Notes: generated from the sequence alone by a model not told the origin. DNA of 64,000 nucleotides from Archangium primigenium (GCF_016904885.1 NZ_JADWYI010000001.1:3968001-4032000), one strand, 5' to 3'. Numbered from the stretch's first letter, positions 33,731 to 43,233 are shown. Made by a program: numbers and translations.

Positions 33731-35473
33731 TCAGCCCGCGCGCTGCTCGCGCAGGGCGGTGATGAAGCGCTCGGCGGGCAGGGTGTTGAGGACGTCGCCC
33801 TTGCGCGCCCAGCCCCGGCGCGCGGTGGCCACGGCGAAGGCCAGGTTGGCCAGATCCGTGGTCCGGTGCGCGTCACAGCTCACCACCAGCTTCACGCCGC
33901 GCTCGGTCGCCATGCGCACGTGCTCGGTCTTGAGGTCCAGACGCTCGGGCTTGCCGTTGACCTCCACCACCACGCCGCGCTCGGCCGCCTTGTCGAGCAC
34001 CGCCTCCATGCGCAAGGGGTAGGGGTCCCGGCTCTGGATGAGGCGCCCGGTGGGGTGTCCGAGGATCTGCAGGTGGGGATTGTCGAAGGCCCGCAGCAGC
34101 CGGCGCGTCATCTGCTCCTCGTCCATGCTGTGGCGCACGTGGATGGAGCCGATGACCACCTCCAGCTGCTCGAGCACGCTGTCCGCGTAGTCGAGCGCGC
34201 CCGTCTCCAGGATGTCCACCTCGATGCCCTTGAGCAGCCGCAGGCCCTTCACGGTGTCGTTGACGCGGTCGATCTCGTCCCACTGCCGACGCAGGGCATC
34301 CACCGTGAGGCCGCCGGCATAGATGGACGCCTCGCTGTGCTCGGTGACGGTGAGGAACTTGAGCCCCAGCGCCTGGGCCGCGCGCGCCATCTCCTCGAGC
34401 GTGTTGCGGCCGTCCGACCAGGTGCTGTGCGCGTGCACCGCGCCCTGGATGTCCTCCCAGGCGACCAGGTCCTCCGGCAGCCGCCCCGCGAGCGCCGCCT
34501 CGATCTCCCCCGTGTCCTCGCGCAGCTCGGGGGGGATGTACTGCATGTCCAGCAGCCGGTAGAGCGCCGCTTCGTCGGGCACGCGCAGCTTGGTGCCGTC
34601 GGCGCGGTGCACGCCCCACTCGGAGATCTTCAGGCCGCGCTCCTGCGCCAGGCCCCGCAGGCGCACGTGGTGGGCGCGCGAGCCGGTGAAGTGGTGCAGC
34701 GCGGTGGCGAAGTCCTCGTCCGGCAACACGCGCAGGTCCACCTGCAGGTCCTTCTCGTGCAGCCGCACCGAGCACTTGCTCTCGCCCCGGCCGATGACAC
34801 TCGCCACCTCCGGGGCCTGGCAGAACGCGTCGAACACCGCGCCCGGCTCGGCCGCCGAGGCGATGAGGTCCACGTCGCCCACCGTCTCCGCGCGCCGGCG
34901 CAGGCTGCCGCCCACGTTCGCGCGCACCACGCCGGGCATCGTCTGCACGGACGTGAGCAGGCGCTCGGCCACGGGGAGCACCTCCCCGAGCAGCCGCCGG
35001 GGCGTGGACGTGCGCCGGAACAGCTCGATGCCCGCGAGCAGCTTGGCCTCGCTCTTCTCACCGAAGCCGGCCACCTGCCGCACGCGGCCCTCGCGGCACG
35101 CCTTCTCCAGCGCGTCCACGCCGTCCACGCCCAACTGTCGGGCGAGCAGCACGGCCTTCTTCGGGCCCAGCTCCGGCACGCGCACCAGCTCCAGCACGCC
35201 CGCGGGCAGCTCGGCGCGCAGGTTGTCGTAGAAGGTCAGTCGCCCGGTGGACAAGAGCTCGGACACCTTGTCCGCGATGGCCTGACCGATGCCCGGCAGT
35301 TCCTGGAGACGGCCCTCGCGCAGCAGCGTCCCCAGGTCCTCGGCGAGGCCCGAGACGCGGTCGGCGGCGATGTCGTAGGCCCGACTGCGAAAAGGGTTCT
35401 CCCCCTTCATCTGGAGCAGGAGCGAGATGTCCCGGAGGACCTGGACCACGGTGGTTTTGTCAGGGGTCTTCAC
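33731..35473 (-). CDS. polX: DNA polymerase/3'-5' exonuclease PolX
   Basis: 580 residues. In order: helix-hairpin-helix 8-kDa region (MKGENPFRSRAYDIA), pol beta palm with GDVDLI and third Asp in VDLRVLP, then a PHP domain (HAHSTWSDGRNT, HSEAS, HPTGR) that supplies Mn-dependent 3'-5' exonuclease. It fills short gaps in base-excision repair. GTG 35473 gives MKTPDKTTVVQVL, which matches family N-termini; the frame is open further upstream but adds no conserved sequence. Confidence 0.93.
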   Translation of the reverse strand: MKTPDKTTVVQVLRDISLLLQMKGENPFRSRAYDIAADRVSGLAEDLGTLLREGRLQELPGIGQAIADKVSELLSTGRLTFYDNLRAELPAGVLELVRVPELGPKKAVLLARQLGVDGVDALEKACREGRVRQVAGFGEKSEAKLLAGIELFRRTSTPRRLLGEVLPVAERLLTSVQTMPGVVRANVGGSLRRRAETVGDVDLIASAAEPGAVFDAFCQAPEVASVIGRGESKCSVRLHEKDLQVDLRVLPDEDFATALHHFTGSRAHHVRLRGLAQERGLKISEWGVHRADGTKLRVPDEAALYRLLDMQYIPPELREDTGEIEAALAGRLPEDLVAWEDIQGAVHAHSTWSDGRNTLEEMARAAQALGLKFLTVTEHSEASIYAGGLTVDALRRQWDEIDRVNDTVKGLRLLKGIEVDILETGALDYADSVLEQLEVVIGSIHVRHSMDEEQMTRRLLRAFDNPHLQILGHPTGRLIQSRDPYPLRMEAVLDKAAERGVVVEVNGKPERLDLKTEHVRMATERGVKLVVSCDAHRTTDLANLAFAVATARRGWARKGDVLNTLPAERFITALREQRAG

Positions 35474-35653
35474 GTTGGGAAATGTAATGCCCTCGGGGAG
35501 GGGGTGCAGGCGAGCGGAAAGGTGACGACGGCTGGACGACACGGCGGGCGGGCGGGCGCAAAGCTCCCCGTCCCGCGCAAGACTTTCCCTGGCTCCCGCC
35601 GGGCGGGGTACAAGGGGGCGCGGGATTCCCGACTGCTACGAGAGACACACGCG

Positions 35654-35971
35654 ATGAAGATCAAGCTCGGTCCGGCGGACTTCGCCGAAAAGGAGATGCG
35701 GGGCTACGAGGTGGGCAAGCGCAGCCTGTGCGTGGCCCGCATCAATGGCCGCTACAAGGGCCTGGATGACTCGTGCAACCACGCCGGGTGCCTGCTGTCC
35801 GGTGGCCGCATCGAGGGCAACCTGGTCGTCTGCCCGTGTCACGAGGTGGGCTTCGACATGGACTCGGGGAAGAACGAGACCTCGCCGGGCGTGTGTGACG
35901 ATCAGCCCACCATGGCCGTCTCGGTCGAGGACGGGGATCTGCTCGTCGAACTGTCCGAGAAGGACCTGTAG
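35654..35971 (+). CDS. Rieske-type [2Fe-2S] ferredoxin
   Basis: 105 residues, one Rieske domain. The ligands are C-x-H in DSCNHAGC and C-x-x-H in CPCHEVGF, with the usual ~17-residue spacing. It is soluble and would serve as electron carrier, for example to a ring- or di-iron oxygenase. It lies 9 bases before the MoaB-like gene on the same strand, so a shared operon is likely. Confidence 0.9.
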   Translation: MKIKLGPADFAEKEMRGYEVGKRSLCVARINGRYKGLDDSCNHAGCLLSGGRIEGNLVVCPCHEVGFDMDSGKNETSPGVCDDQPTMAVSVEDGDLLVELSEKDL

Positions 35972-35980
35972 GAGGACGGC

Positions 35981-36637
35981 ATGGCACACGAAGGACACGA
36001 CCACCGCCACGGGCACCACCACCACCCTCATGGCCACGAGCACGGGCATGACCATGGCCACGAGCATGGACATGACCACGCGCACGACCACGGGCATGGG
36101 CACCACCACCACCACCCCGAGCACACGCACGAGTCGCCCGCGGCGGCGGAGCACAAGGCGCACGCGCCGGTGCACGTGAGCACGTTCGTGGTGACGTGCT
36201 CGGACAGCCGGGACACGGCCCGGGACGAGAGCGGCCGCGTGTTGCGCGAGGTGCTGGAGTCCGAGGGGCACACGGTGAGCGGCTACAAGCTCATCCCGGA
36301 CGAGCCGGACGCCATCCGCGCGACGCTGAACGAGGCGCGGGAGGCGGGGGCCCGGGCGGTCCTCTTCACCGGGGGCACGGGCATCGGCCGGCGCGACAGC
36401 ACGGTGGAGACGCTGCGCGGCCTCTTCGAGAAGGAGCTGCCCGGCTTCGGCGAGCTGTTCCGGATGCTGTCGTACCAGGAGATCGGCAGCCCGGCGATGA
36501 TGTCCCGCGCCACGGCGGGCACCTGGCAGGGGATGATCCTCTTCGCGCTGCCGGGCTCGCCCCAGGCGGTCCGGTTGGGCCTGCACAAGCTCATCCTCCC
36601 CGAGCTGGGCCACGCGGTGCGCGAGCTGACGCGCTAG
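35981..36637 (+). CDS. MoaB/MogA-type protein with His-rich N-terminal extension
   Basis: 218 residues. From about residue 65 a MoaB/MogA domain is complete: TFVVTCSDSRDTARDESG, FTGGTGIGRRDST and ALPGSPQAV. MogA-type enzymes adenylylate molybdopterin before Mo insertion. The first 50 residues are alien to the family: 27 of them are His in HGH/HEH/HDH alternation. Such tails bind Ni, Zn, Co or Cu, as in HypB or metal-chaperone proteins. ATG 35981 is followed directly by the His tract, with AGGAGG 5 bases upstream. This may be a metal store tied to cofactor synthesis. Confidence 0.9.
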   Translation: MAHEGHDHRHGHHHHPHGHEHGHDHGHEHGHDHAHDHGHGHHHHHPEHTHESPAAAEHKAHAPVHVSTFVVTCSDSRDTARDESGRVLREVLESEGHTVSGYKLIPDEPDAIRATLNEAREAGARAVLFTGGTGIGRRDSTVETLRGLFEKELPGFGELFRMLSYQEIGSPAMMSRATAGTWQGMILFALPGSPQAVRLGLHKLILPELGHAVRELTR

Positions 36638-36736
36638 GGCTCGCCTGGCTTGCTGGTCCGGGCGGTACGAGGGGACCTCCGAGGGATGAGACTTCGGCGG
36701 TCACGTGTTATCGGAAGTCCCCTCCCGTCCGACTCC

Positions 36737-37672
36737 ATGGCCCCGCGAAAACCCACCCCCCCTGGCTTGAGCACGCGGGACGCCGCGCGCCTGTTGCCGT
36801 GCCTCACGTCCTTCCTGGCCTCCACGGACAGCCGGGCGCGCATCGCGTTCGATCCGCTGGAGTTCCCCCACCGCTACCGCGACCCCCGGGACATGGAGGT
36901 GAGCGCGCTCCTGGCGGCGGCCCTGGCCTATGGCCGCGCGGACCTGTTCCGGCCCAAGGTGGATGCGCTGCTGCGGCGCATGGGGCCCTCGCCGGCCGCC
37001 TTCGTGCGCGAGCTGGACGTGGCGGGGGCGCGCGCGCTGCTCGAGGGCTTCGTCTACCGCTTCAACGTGGGCACGGACGTGGCGGTGCTGCTGCTGGGCA
37101 TGGGGCGGGCGCTGCGCGAGCACGGGAGTCTGGAGGCGCTCTTCGTCCGGGGACTGGAGGCGAGCGGCACGTGGCATGGCGCGCTGGCGGCCTTCACCAC
37201 GGCGCTGCGGGACGTGCCCATGGCCCCGCTGCGCGCGGCGATGGGCCCGGAGCGTGGCCTGCAGCACCTGTTGCCCTCGCCCCTGGGGGCCGGGGCCGCC
37301 AAGCGGCTCAACCTCTTCCTGCGGTGGATGGTGCGCGGCCCGGACGGCGTGGACCTGGGCATCTGGACGCGCGTGCGGCCCTCGGCGCTGCTCATCCCCC
37401 TGGACACCCACATCGGGCGCATCTCCAAGCACCTGGGGCTCACCCGGCGCAACGACCTGAGCTGGCGCACCGCCGAGGAGGTGACGGCGTCGCTCCGGGC
37501 GCTCGACGCGGAGGATCCGGTGCGCTTCGACTTCGCCCTGTGTCACTACGGCATGAGTGGGGTGTGTCCCACCCGGCCCGTGGTGGACAACTGCGCCCGG
37601 TGTCTGCTGCTGCCCTCCTGTGGGACGGGACGCCGGACGGTGAAGGCGGGTGGGGCGCGCGCTACCCGCTGA
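36737..37672 (+). CDS. TIGR02757 (DUF2400) family protein
   Basis: 311 residues. Fits TIGR02757 with RYRDPRDxEVSALLAAALAYGR, LNLFLRWMVR, and DTHIGRI. The end carries C-x6-8-C-x2-C-x5-C (GVCPTRPVVDNCARC...SC), the layout of the [4Fe-4S] cluster of endonuclease III/MutY relatives, so the protein probably has a HhH-GPD-like fold. DNA binding is inferred. ATG 36737 is used; it ends 39 bases before holB. Confidence 0.85.
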   Translation: MAPRKPTPPGLSTRDAARLLPCLTSFLASTDSRARIAFDPLEFPHRYRDPRDMEVSALLAAALAYGRADLFRPKVDALLRRMGPSPAAFVRELDVAGARALLEGFVYRFNVGTDVAVLLLGMGRALREHGSLEALFVRGLEASGTWHGALAAFTTALRDVPMAPLRAAMGPERGLQHLLPSPLGAGAAKRLNLFLRWMVRGPDGVDLGIWTRVRPSALLIPLDTHIGRISKHLGLTRRNDLSWRTAEEVTASLRALDAEDPVRFDFALCHYGMSGVCPTRPVVDNCARCLLLPSCGTGRRTVKAGGARATR

Positions 37673-37711
37673 GTGGTTGACGCCTGGGACGCGAGCGGGG
37701 ATACACGCGCC

Positions 37712-38740
37712 ATGACGTTGGCTTCGGTCGTCGGACAGCCGCGCGCCATCGACGCGCTCCAAGCGGCGCTTCGCAGCGGCGCGGTTCATCACGCCTACCT
37801 CTTCGCGGGCCCTCCGGGCGTGGGCAAGGAGCGCGCCGCCGTGGGGCTCGCCCAGGCACTCACCTGTCCGGAGAAGCCCAACGAGGGCTGCGGCACGTGC
37901 GCCAGCTGCATCCGCATCGGCAAGGGCTCCCATCCGGACGTCACCTGGCTCATGCCGGACGCCGAGCGCGTGGAGCGCGGGCTCGCGGGCCGCTCGGACT
38001 TCACCGGCACGCCCAGCCGCGACATCCGCGTGGAGCAGATCCGCGGCCTGCTGGAGCGCCTCGCCCTGCACGGGCTCGAGTCCAAGCGCAAGGTGGCCCT
38101 GGTGGTGGACGCACACCAGATGAACCCCCAGGCGCAGAACGCCTTCCTCAAGACGCTCGAGGAGCCGCCCGCGGACACCACGCTCGTGCTGCTCGCGTCC
38201 GCGCCGGACAAGATGCTGCCCACCATCCGCAGCCGGTGCAGCAAGGTGCAGTTCAACCCGCTGCCCGCGGACTTCGTGGCCGAGCGCCTGCGCACCGAGC
38301 GCAAGCTGGACGCCGAGACGGCGGCGCTCGCGGCGGTGATGGCGGGTGGCAGCCTCGGCCGGGCGCTGGCCCTGGACCTGGACGCGCTCGCGGCGCGCAA
38401 GGAGGTCATCGAGGGCTTCGAGGCGCTCACCCCCGGCAACGTGGGCGCGCTCCTGCGCTGGGCGGGCACCTTCGGCGAGTCGCGCGAGACGGCGGAGCAG
38501 GCGCTCGGCATCCTCTCCCTGTGGACCCGGGACGTGGCGCTGGCCAAGGCGGGCGGAGAGCGGCTCGCCAACCGGGACCTGGCCCCGCTCGCGCACGAGG
38601 TGGCGGCGCGCACCCACGAGGGCACGCTGCACCGTCGGCACGCGCTGATGGAGAAGGCCCGGGCGACGATCGTGGAGCGCAACGGCTCGGCCCGGCTGCA
38701 GCTCGAGCGGATGCTCATTGAACTGTTGGAGGGACGATGA
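37712..38740 (+). CDS. holB: DNA polymerase III delta' subunit
   Basis: 342 residues. Walker A GPPGVGKE at 32-39, a C4 zinc site (CPEK...CGTCASC), LKTLEEPP and the sensor/arginine-finger SRC in IRSRCSKVQF. Delta' is the stator of the clamp loader. ATG 37712 is the first start that keeps VVGQPRAIDAL at the N-terminus. The last bases overlap holA by ATGA, so both clamp-loader subunits are coupled, which is less common than holA standing alone. Confidence 0.92.
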   Translation: MTLASVVGQPRAIDALQAALRSGAVHHAYLFAGPPGVGKERAAVGLAQALTCPEKPNEGCGTCASCIRIGKGSHPDVTWLMPDAERVERGLAGRSDFTGTPSRDIRVEQIRGLLERLALHGLESKRKVALVVDAHQMNPQAQNAFLKTLEEPPADTTLVLLASAPDKMLPTIRSRCSKVQFNPLPADFVAERLRTERKLDAETAALAAVMAGGSLGRALALDLDALAARKEVIEGFEALTPGNVGALLRWAGTFGESRETAEQALGILSLWTRDVALAKAGGERLANRDLAPLAHEVAARTHEGTLHRRHALMEKARATIVERNGSARLQLERMLIELLEGR

Positions 38741-40056
38741 GCGCGGACATCGAGGACGTGCTGGACGAGGCCCGGGCGGGCAAGACGGTCCACCCGCTCT
38801 ACCTGCTGTGGGGCGAGGAGTACCTCGTGCGCCGGGGCGCGGACGATCTGGTGAAGGCGCTCCTGCCGGATGCCTCGGCGGGCCTGAACTTCGCCGTGCT
38901 GGACGCGGGCTCGCCGCGCGAGGTGGCGCAGGAGCTGGCCACGCTGCCGCTGTTCCCCGGGCGCAAGGTGGTGCTGGTGCGCGACCCGGAGTTCCTCGCG
39001 CCCAAGAAGGGCCGGGGCAACGCGCTGGGCAAGGCGCGCGAGGCGTGGACCGCGGGCAAGCGCAAGGAAGGCGCGCGGCGGCTGCTGGCCCTGGCGGCGC
39101 GGGCGGGGTGGGGCGCGGACAAGTTGGATCCGGATGCCCCGGGCGCCCCGTCCGTGGAGGAGTGGAAGGACGAGCTGAACGTGGAGCTGGCGGAGGCGGA
39201 CCTGCTCTTCCTCAAGGAAGTGGCCGTCTTCTGCCGCGAGGAGCGCATCAGCTCCCCGGAAGGGGACGCGAGCGCCCTGCTGTCGCTCTACGAGAAGGGG
39301 CTGCCCCCGGGCCACACGCTGGTGCTCGCCGCCACGGACGTGGACGCGAAGAACCCGTTGGTGAAGCTCGCGCAGGACAAGGGCAAGTTCGTCGAGCGCA
39401 AGGTGGCCGCGCGCCACAAGGATCTGGAGATCGGTCCGCTCGCCGAGGAGTTCCTCTGGCCCTTCAAGAAGAAGCTGAGCAAGGCGGCCTCGGACCTGCT
39501 CAAGGAGCGCATCGGCGGCAACGTGCGGCTGCTCCAGTCGGAGCTGGAGAAGCTGGCCACGTACGTGGAGGGCGCCACCATCGAGTCCGCCGACGTGGCG
39601 CTGCTGGTGGCCCACACGCGCGAGGAGGAGTTCTTCGAGCTGTCCGAGGCCCTGCAGAACCGCAACTTCAAGGCGGCGCTGGACTACACCGTGGACGCCA
39701 TGGGGCAGGGGGTGCACGGGTTGCAACTGCTCGGCGCGGTGGCCTCCGTGGTGCGCGGCATGCTGGAGAACCACGAGCGGCTGGAGCGCTTCGCCGGGGG
39801 CACGCTGCCGCGCTCCTTCAACGACTTCAAGGCGAAGGTCTTCCCCCGCGTGGAGGAGGAGGCCAAGGCGGCCAAGGGCAAGGCGCCGCACCCGTACGCG
39901 GCCTTCCTCGCCATGCAGGGCGCGGCCCGCTACAAGCGGCGCGAGCTGCTCGACTCGCTCGTGGCCTGCGCGGAGTCGGACCTGGCGCTCAAGTCCAGCG
40001 CGAGCGGCAAGCTCGTCATCGAGCGGCTGTTGTGGACCGTCTGCGGCAGCGCCTGA
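38737..40056 (+). CDS. holA: DNA polymerase III delta subunit
   Basis: 439 residues against ~340 in E. coli. N-terminal YLLWGEEYLVRRGAD and the clamp-opening LPLFPGRKVVLVRD region, then the AAA+-like lid (GGNVRLLQSELEKLATYV) and helical collar. An extra Lys/Ala-rich segment of ~100 residues (roughly 85-190) sits between strands and carries KGRGNALGKAREAW. The insert may be lineage-specific. Delta wrenches the sliding clamp open. ATG 38737 overlaps holB. Confidence 0.9.
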   Translation: MSADIEDVLDEARAGKTVHPLYLLWGEEYLVRRGADDLVKALLPDASAGLNFAVLDAGSPREVAQELATLPLFPGRKVVLVRDPEFLAPKKGRGNALGKAREAWTAGKRKEGARRLLALAARAGWGADKLDPDAPGAPSVEEWKDELNVELAEADLLFLKEVAVFCREERISSPEGDASALLSLYEKGLPPGHTLVLAATDVDAKNPLVKLAQDKGKFVERKVAARHKDLEIGPLAEEFLWPFKKKLSKAASDLLKERIGGNVRLLQSELEKLATYVEGATIESADVALLVAHTREEEFFELSEALQNRNFKAALDYTVDAMGQGVHGLQLLGAVASVVRGMLENHERLERFAGGTLPRSFNDFKAKVFPRVEEEAKAAKGKAPHPYAAFLAMQGAARYKRRELLDSLVACAESDLALKSSASGKLVIERLLWTVCGSA

Positions 40057-40124
40057 GGACGGAAGAAAAAAGGGTGCTGCCCGAGTGAGGACGCCGTTTT
40101 TTTGGGCGGACCCTTCCGGGCCCA

Positions 40125-40156
40125 GGCGGAGTCGAACCGCTCGCTTTTCAGGCGAG
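40125..40156 (-). other. tRNA-like fragment (Phe-anticodon arm plus T arm)
   Basis: On the minus strand CTCGC-CTGAAAA-GCGAG is a perfect anticodon arm with GAA in the anticodon position (Phe). It runs straight into GCGG-TTCGACT-CCGC, a T-arm look-alike sharing one base with the first stem. There is no variable loop, D arm or matching acceptor stem, so it is not a working tRNA. It lies in the 139-base spacer between holA and the NRDE gene and could be a decayed tRNA or an integration scar. Confidence 0.3.
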
Positions 40157-40195
40157 TACCAGAGCGTGTTCGGCATCCTCGGCCGGGCAGCGCTT

Positions 40196-41023
40196 TCAGG
40201 GACGCACGGGCGCGGAAATTCCTGACGGCGGGACTTTCAGCAGCCCGGTGACGTCCCGGAACGGGGCCTGACAGGAGGCCACGTCGGTCGCCAGGTAGTG
40301 GCCCACCCGCCCCGGCGCCAGGGCGAGGATGGCCGACGAGCGCGTCCCATAGCTCTCGGTGTGGATGCACAGGGCCTGGTAGCGGCGGATGAGCGCGCGC
40401 AGCTCCGGCGAGTCCGCCTCCTCGGGCAGCAGCATGGGCACCGTCTCCGGCAGGACGTGGTCGGCCAGCGCCGCCCGGAGCGCCTCCACCGTCTCTGGCC
40501 AGGGGCGGTGGGCGGCCTTCTCCGCCAACACCAGGGCCCGCGCGGCCTTGGGCAGCACCGGCGAGTCCAGCACGTCGTTGGGCAGCACGTGGACGCCCGG
40601 GGGCACGTCCTCCACCCGGAGGCGGGCCTGGTCGGGCCGGGCATAAGCCACCCGGAGCACCGTGGCGTCCCCGAAGAGCAGGTTGAAGGGCCGGTAGGCC
40701 CGGGCATCCAGTCCCGCGAGGTAGTTTTCGACCCCCTCCCGGTTGCCCGCCTCCAGGGCCTTCAGGACGACATCACCCCGGCTCAGGGGGGAATGCATCA
40801 GGTTGGCCGAGGAGCGCTGGTTGGTCAGGGCCACGACGAAGCCCTGGGCGGTCACGCCCATCCAGGTCCCCCGGCGCTCCAGGTCGAGCCCGCCCACGGT
40901 GAGGGGCGTCTGGCGGAGGACCTGGGGCCCCTCGGCGGGGCGGTCGTAGCGTTCGTCGCGGTTGGCCGCGACGATGAGCGGCCATTCGGGGTGGGCCTGG
41001 CGGAGGATGAGGACGGTACACAT
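40196..41023 (-). CDS. NRDE / TANGO2-like protein
   Basis: 275 residues, starting MCTVLI with Cys2, then the NRDE motif in LIVAANRDERYDRP and TWMGV, FVVALTNQR. The family (TANGO2 in animals) has an Ntn-hydrolase-like fold with Cys at position 2; human TANGO2 is tied to haem or lipid handling, but no reaction is settled. ATG 41023 is chosen to place this Cys at position 2. It lies between holA and metG on the opposite strand. Confidence 0.88.
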   Translation of the reverse strand: MCTVLILRQAHPEWPLIVAANRDERYDRPAEGPQVLRQTPLTVGGLDLERRGTWMGVTAQGFVVALTNQRSSANLMHSPLSRGDVVLKALEAGNREGVENYLAGLDARAYRPFNLLFGDATVLRVAYARPDQARLRVEDVPPGVHVLPNDVLDSPVLPKAARALVLAEKAAHRPWPETVEALRAALADHVLPETVPMLLPEEADSPELRALIRRYQALCIHTESYGTRSSAILALAPGRVGHYLATDVASCQAPFRDVTGLLKVPPSGISAPVRP

Positions 41024-41139
41024 CGTGAACCAAGCGATAACAGACTCCCGGGGCGCCCGCATGTCCACGCCCTCCGTGCGGGTTCCCGATGACCCGCGCC
41101 CGCCGAGCGGTTAAGGTCCGCCGCCCTTCAGGAGAACCC

Positions 41140-43233
41140 ATGGCGGAGAGAATCCTCGTCACCAGCGCACTGCCGTACGCCAATGGCCCGATCCACATCG
41201 GCCACCTCGTGGAGTACGTGCAGACCGACATCTACGTGCGCTTCCTGCGCTCCTGCGGCAAGGACGTCGTCTACTTCTGCGCCGACGACACGCACGGCAC
41301 GCCCATCGAGATCAACGCCGCGAAGCAGGGGCTCAAGCCCGAGGAGTTCATCGGCCGCTGGTACGACGCGCACCAGGCGGACTTCCGCGACTTCGGCGTG
41401 AGCGTGGACTACTTCCACTCCACCAACTCGCCCGAGAACAAGCACTACGCGGAGCTCATCTACGGCCGGCTCAAGGCGCACGGCGACATCGAGAAGCGCG
41501 ACATCGAGCAGGCCTACTGCGAGACGGACAAGCGCTTCCTGCCGGACCGCTTCATCAAGGGCACCTGTCCCAACTGCAAGGCGGCGGACCAGTACGGCGA
41601 CGCGTGCGAGAAGTGCGGCAAGGCCTACGCGCCCACGGATCTCGTCGAGCCCCGGTGCGCCCTGTGTGGCACGCCGCCCGTGCGCCGCAACTCCTCGCAC
41701 CTGTTCTTCAAGCTGTCGCGCCACGCGGACTTCCTCCAGCAGACGCTGCGCCGGCCGGACTTCATCAACCCCGGGCTCGCCACCCAGCTCCAGGGCTTCT
41801 TCGAGAAGGGCCTGGCCGACTGGGACATCAGCCGCGACGGGCCCTACTTCGGCTTCAACATCCCCGGCGAGACGGACAAGTACTTCTACGTCTGGCTGGA
41901 CGCCCCCATCGGCTACATCGCCACCACCGAGAAGTGGGCCCAGACCACGGGCAAGGCCCAGAGCGCCCTGGACTACTGGGGCGAGGGCAGTGACGCGCGC
42001 ATCATCCACTTCATCGGCAAGGACATCGTCTACTTCCACGCCCTGTTCTGGCCCGCGGTGCTCAAGGTGGCCGGGCTCAAGCAGCCCGATGCCATCAAGA
42101 CCCACGGCCACCTCACGGTGAACGGCGAGAAGATGTCCAAGAGCCGCGGCACGCTCATCCCCGCGCGCAGCTACCTGGAGCACCTGGACCCGAGCTACCT
42201 GCGCTACTTCTACGCGGCCAACCTCGGCCCGGGCGTCGAGGACCTCGACCTGAGCCTCAAGGACTTCCGCCTGCGGGTGAACGGCGAGCTGGTCAACAAC
42301 ATCGGCAACCTGGCCAACCGCGGCCTGTCCATGCTCGCGGGTCCCGCCCTGGAGAAGCGCCTGGCGCCCGCCACCCAGGAGGGCCCGGGCCGGGCGCTCG
42401 TGGAGGCCGCGCTCGCCCGCGTGCCCGAGGTGCGCGAGGCCTTCGAGAAGCTCGAGTACCGCTCCGCCATCCGCGTCATCACGGAGATCTCCCAGGCCGC
42501 CAACGCCTTCCTGCAGACCGCCGCGCCCTGGGCCAAGGTGAAGACGGACCCCGAGGCCGCGCGCGCCGACCTGAGCGACGCCGCCGAGGTGGCCTACCTG
42601 CTGGGCGCGCTGCTCACGCCCGTCATCCCCCGGGTGACGGAGAAGCTCTTCGCCCAGCTCAACGCGCCGCCGCTCACCTTCGAGGGGCTCGCCACCGCGC
42701 GCTACCCGCTGCTCGACCGCTCGCGCCCCGTGGGTACCCCGGAGCCCCTGTTGCCCCGGCTGGAAGAGGAGCGCGTCAACGCCATTCTCGGCGCCACCCC
42801 CGCGCCCGCCGCCGAGGCGAAGCCGGCCAAGGGCGGCAAGGCCGAGAAGAAGGCCCCGGAGGCCGCGCCCGCCGAGGTCAAGGCCGCGCCCGCCGAGGCC
42901 GGCTCGGGAGAGATCGAGATCGGGGACTTCTCCAAGGTGCAGCTGCGCGTGGGCCACATCCTCGCCGCCGAGCGGGTGCCCAAGGCGGACAAGCTGCTCA
43001 AGCTCACCGTGGACCTGGGGGAAGGGCAGCCGCGCACCATCTGTTCCGGCATCGCCGAGGCCTTCCAGCCCGAGCAGGTGCAGGGGCGCAAGGTGGTGGT
43101 GGTGGCCAACCTCAAGCCGCGCATGCTGCGGGGCATCGAGTCGCGCGGGATGATTCTCACCGCGGGCCCCGGCGGCAAGAACCTGTCGTTGCTGGACCCG
43201 GGGGACATGCCCCCGGGCTCCGAGGTGAAGTGA
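41140..43233 (+). CDS. metG: Methionyl-tRNA synthetase
   Basis: 697 residues. Class I motifs HIGH (in PIHIGHLVEY) and KMSKS (KMSKSRGTL) are present, with a knuckle CPNC...CEKC in the connective peptide of the dimeric MetRS1 type. After an Ala/Pro/Lys-rich linker a C-terminal EMAPII/Trbp111-like tRNA-binding domain follows (EIGDFSKVQLRVG, NLKPRMLRGIES). ATG 41140 has AGGAGA upstream. The stop overlaps the HEAT gene start by GTGA. Confidence 0.95.
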   Translation: MAERILVTSALPYANGPIHIGHLVEYVQTDIYVRFLRSCGKDVVYFCADDTHGTPIEINAAKQGLKPEEFIGRWYDAHQADFRDFGVSVDYFHSTNSPENKHYAELIYGRLKAHGDIEKRDIEQAYCETDKRFLPDRFIKGTCPNCKAADQYGDACEKCGKAYAPTDLVEPRCALCGTPPVRRNSSHLFFKLSRHADFLQQTLRRPDFINPGLATQLQGFFEKGLADWDISRDGPYFGFNIPGETDKYFYVWLDAPIGYIATTEKWAQTTGKAQSALDYWGEGSDARIIHFIGKDIVYFHALFWPAVLKVAGLKQPDAIKTHGHLTVNGEKMSKSRGTLIPARSYLEHLDPSYLRYFYAANLGPGVEDLDLSLKDFRLRVNGELVNNIGNLANRGLSMLAGPALEKRLAPATQEGPGRALVEAALARVPEVREAFEKLEYRSAIRVITEISQAANAFLQTAAPWAKVKTDPEAARADLSDAAEVAYLLGALLTPVIPRVTEKLFAQLNAPPLTFEGLATARYPLLDRSRPVGTPEPLLPRLEEERVNAILGATPAPAAEAKPAKGGKAEKKAPEAAPAEVKAAPAEAGSGEIEIGDFSKVQLRVGHILAAERVPKADKLLKLTVDLGEGQPRTICSGIAEAFQPEQVQGRKVVVVANLKPRMLRGIESRGMILTAGPGGKNLSLLDPGDMPPGSEVK

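Noticed and set aside
35981..36180. His-codon tract as a CRISPR or DNA tandem repeat
   Set aside because: It is in frame, codon-varied coding sequence of one protein without regular spacers.
40125..40195. Functional tRNA-Phe
   Set aside because: Anticodon and T arms are visible but there is no variable loop, D arm or acceptor stem.
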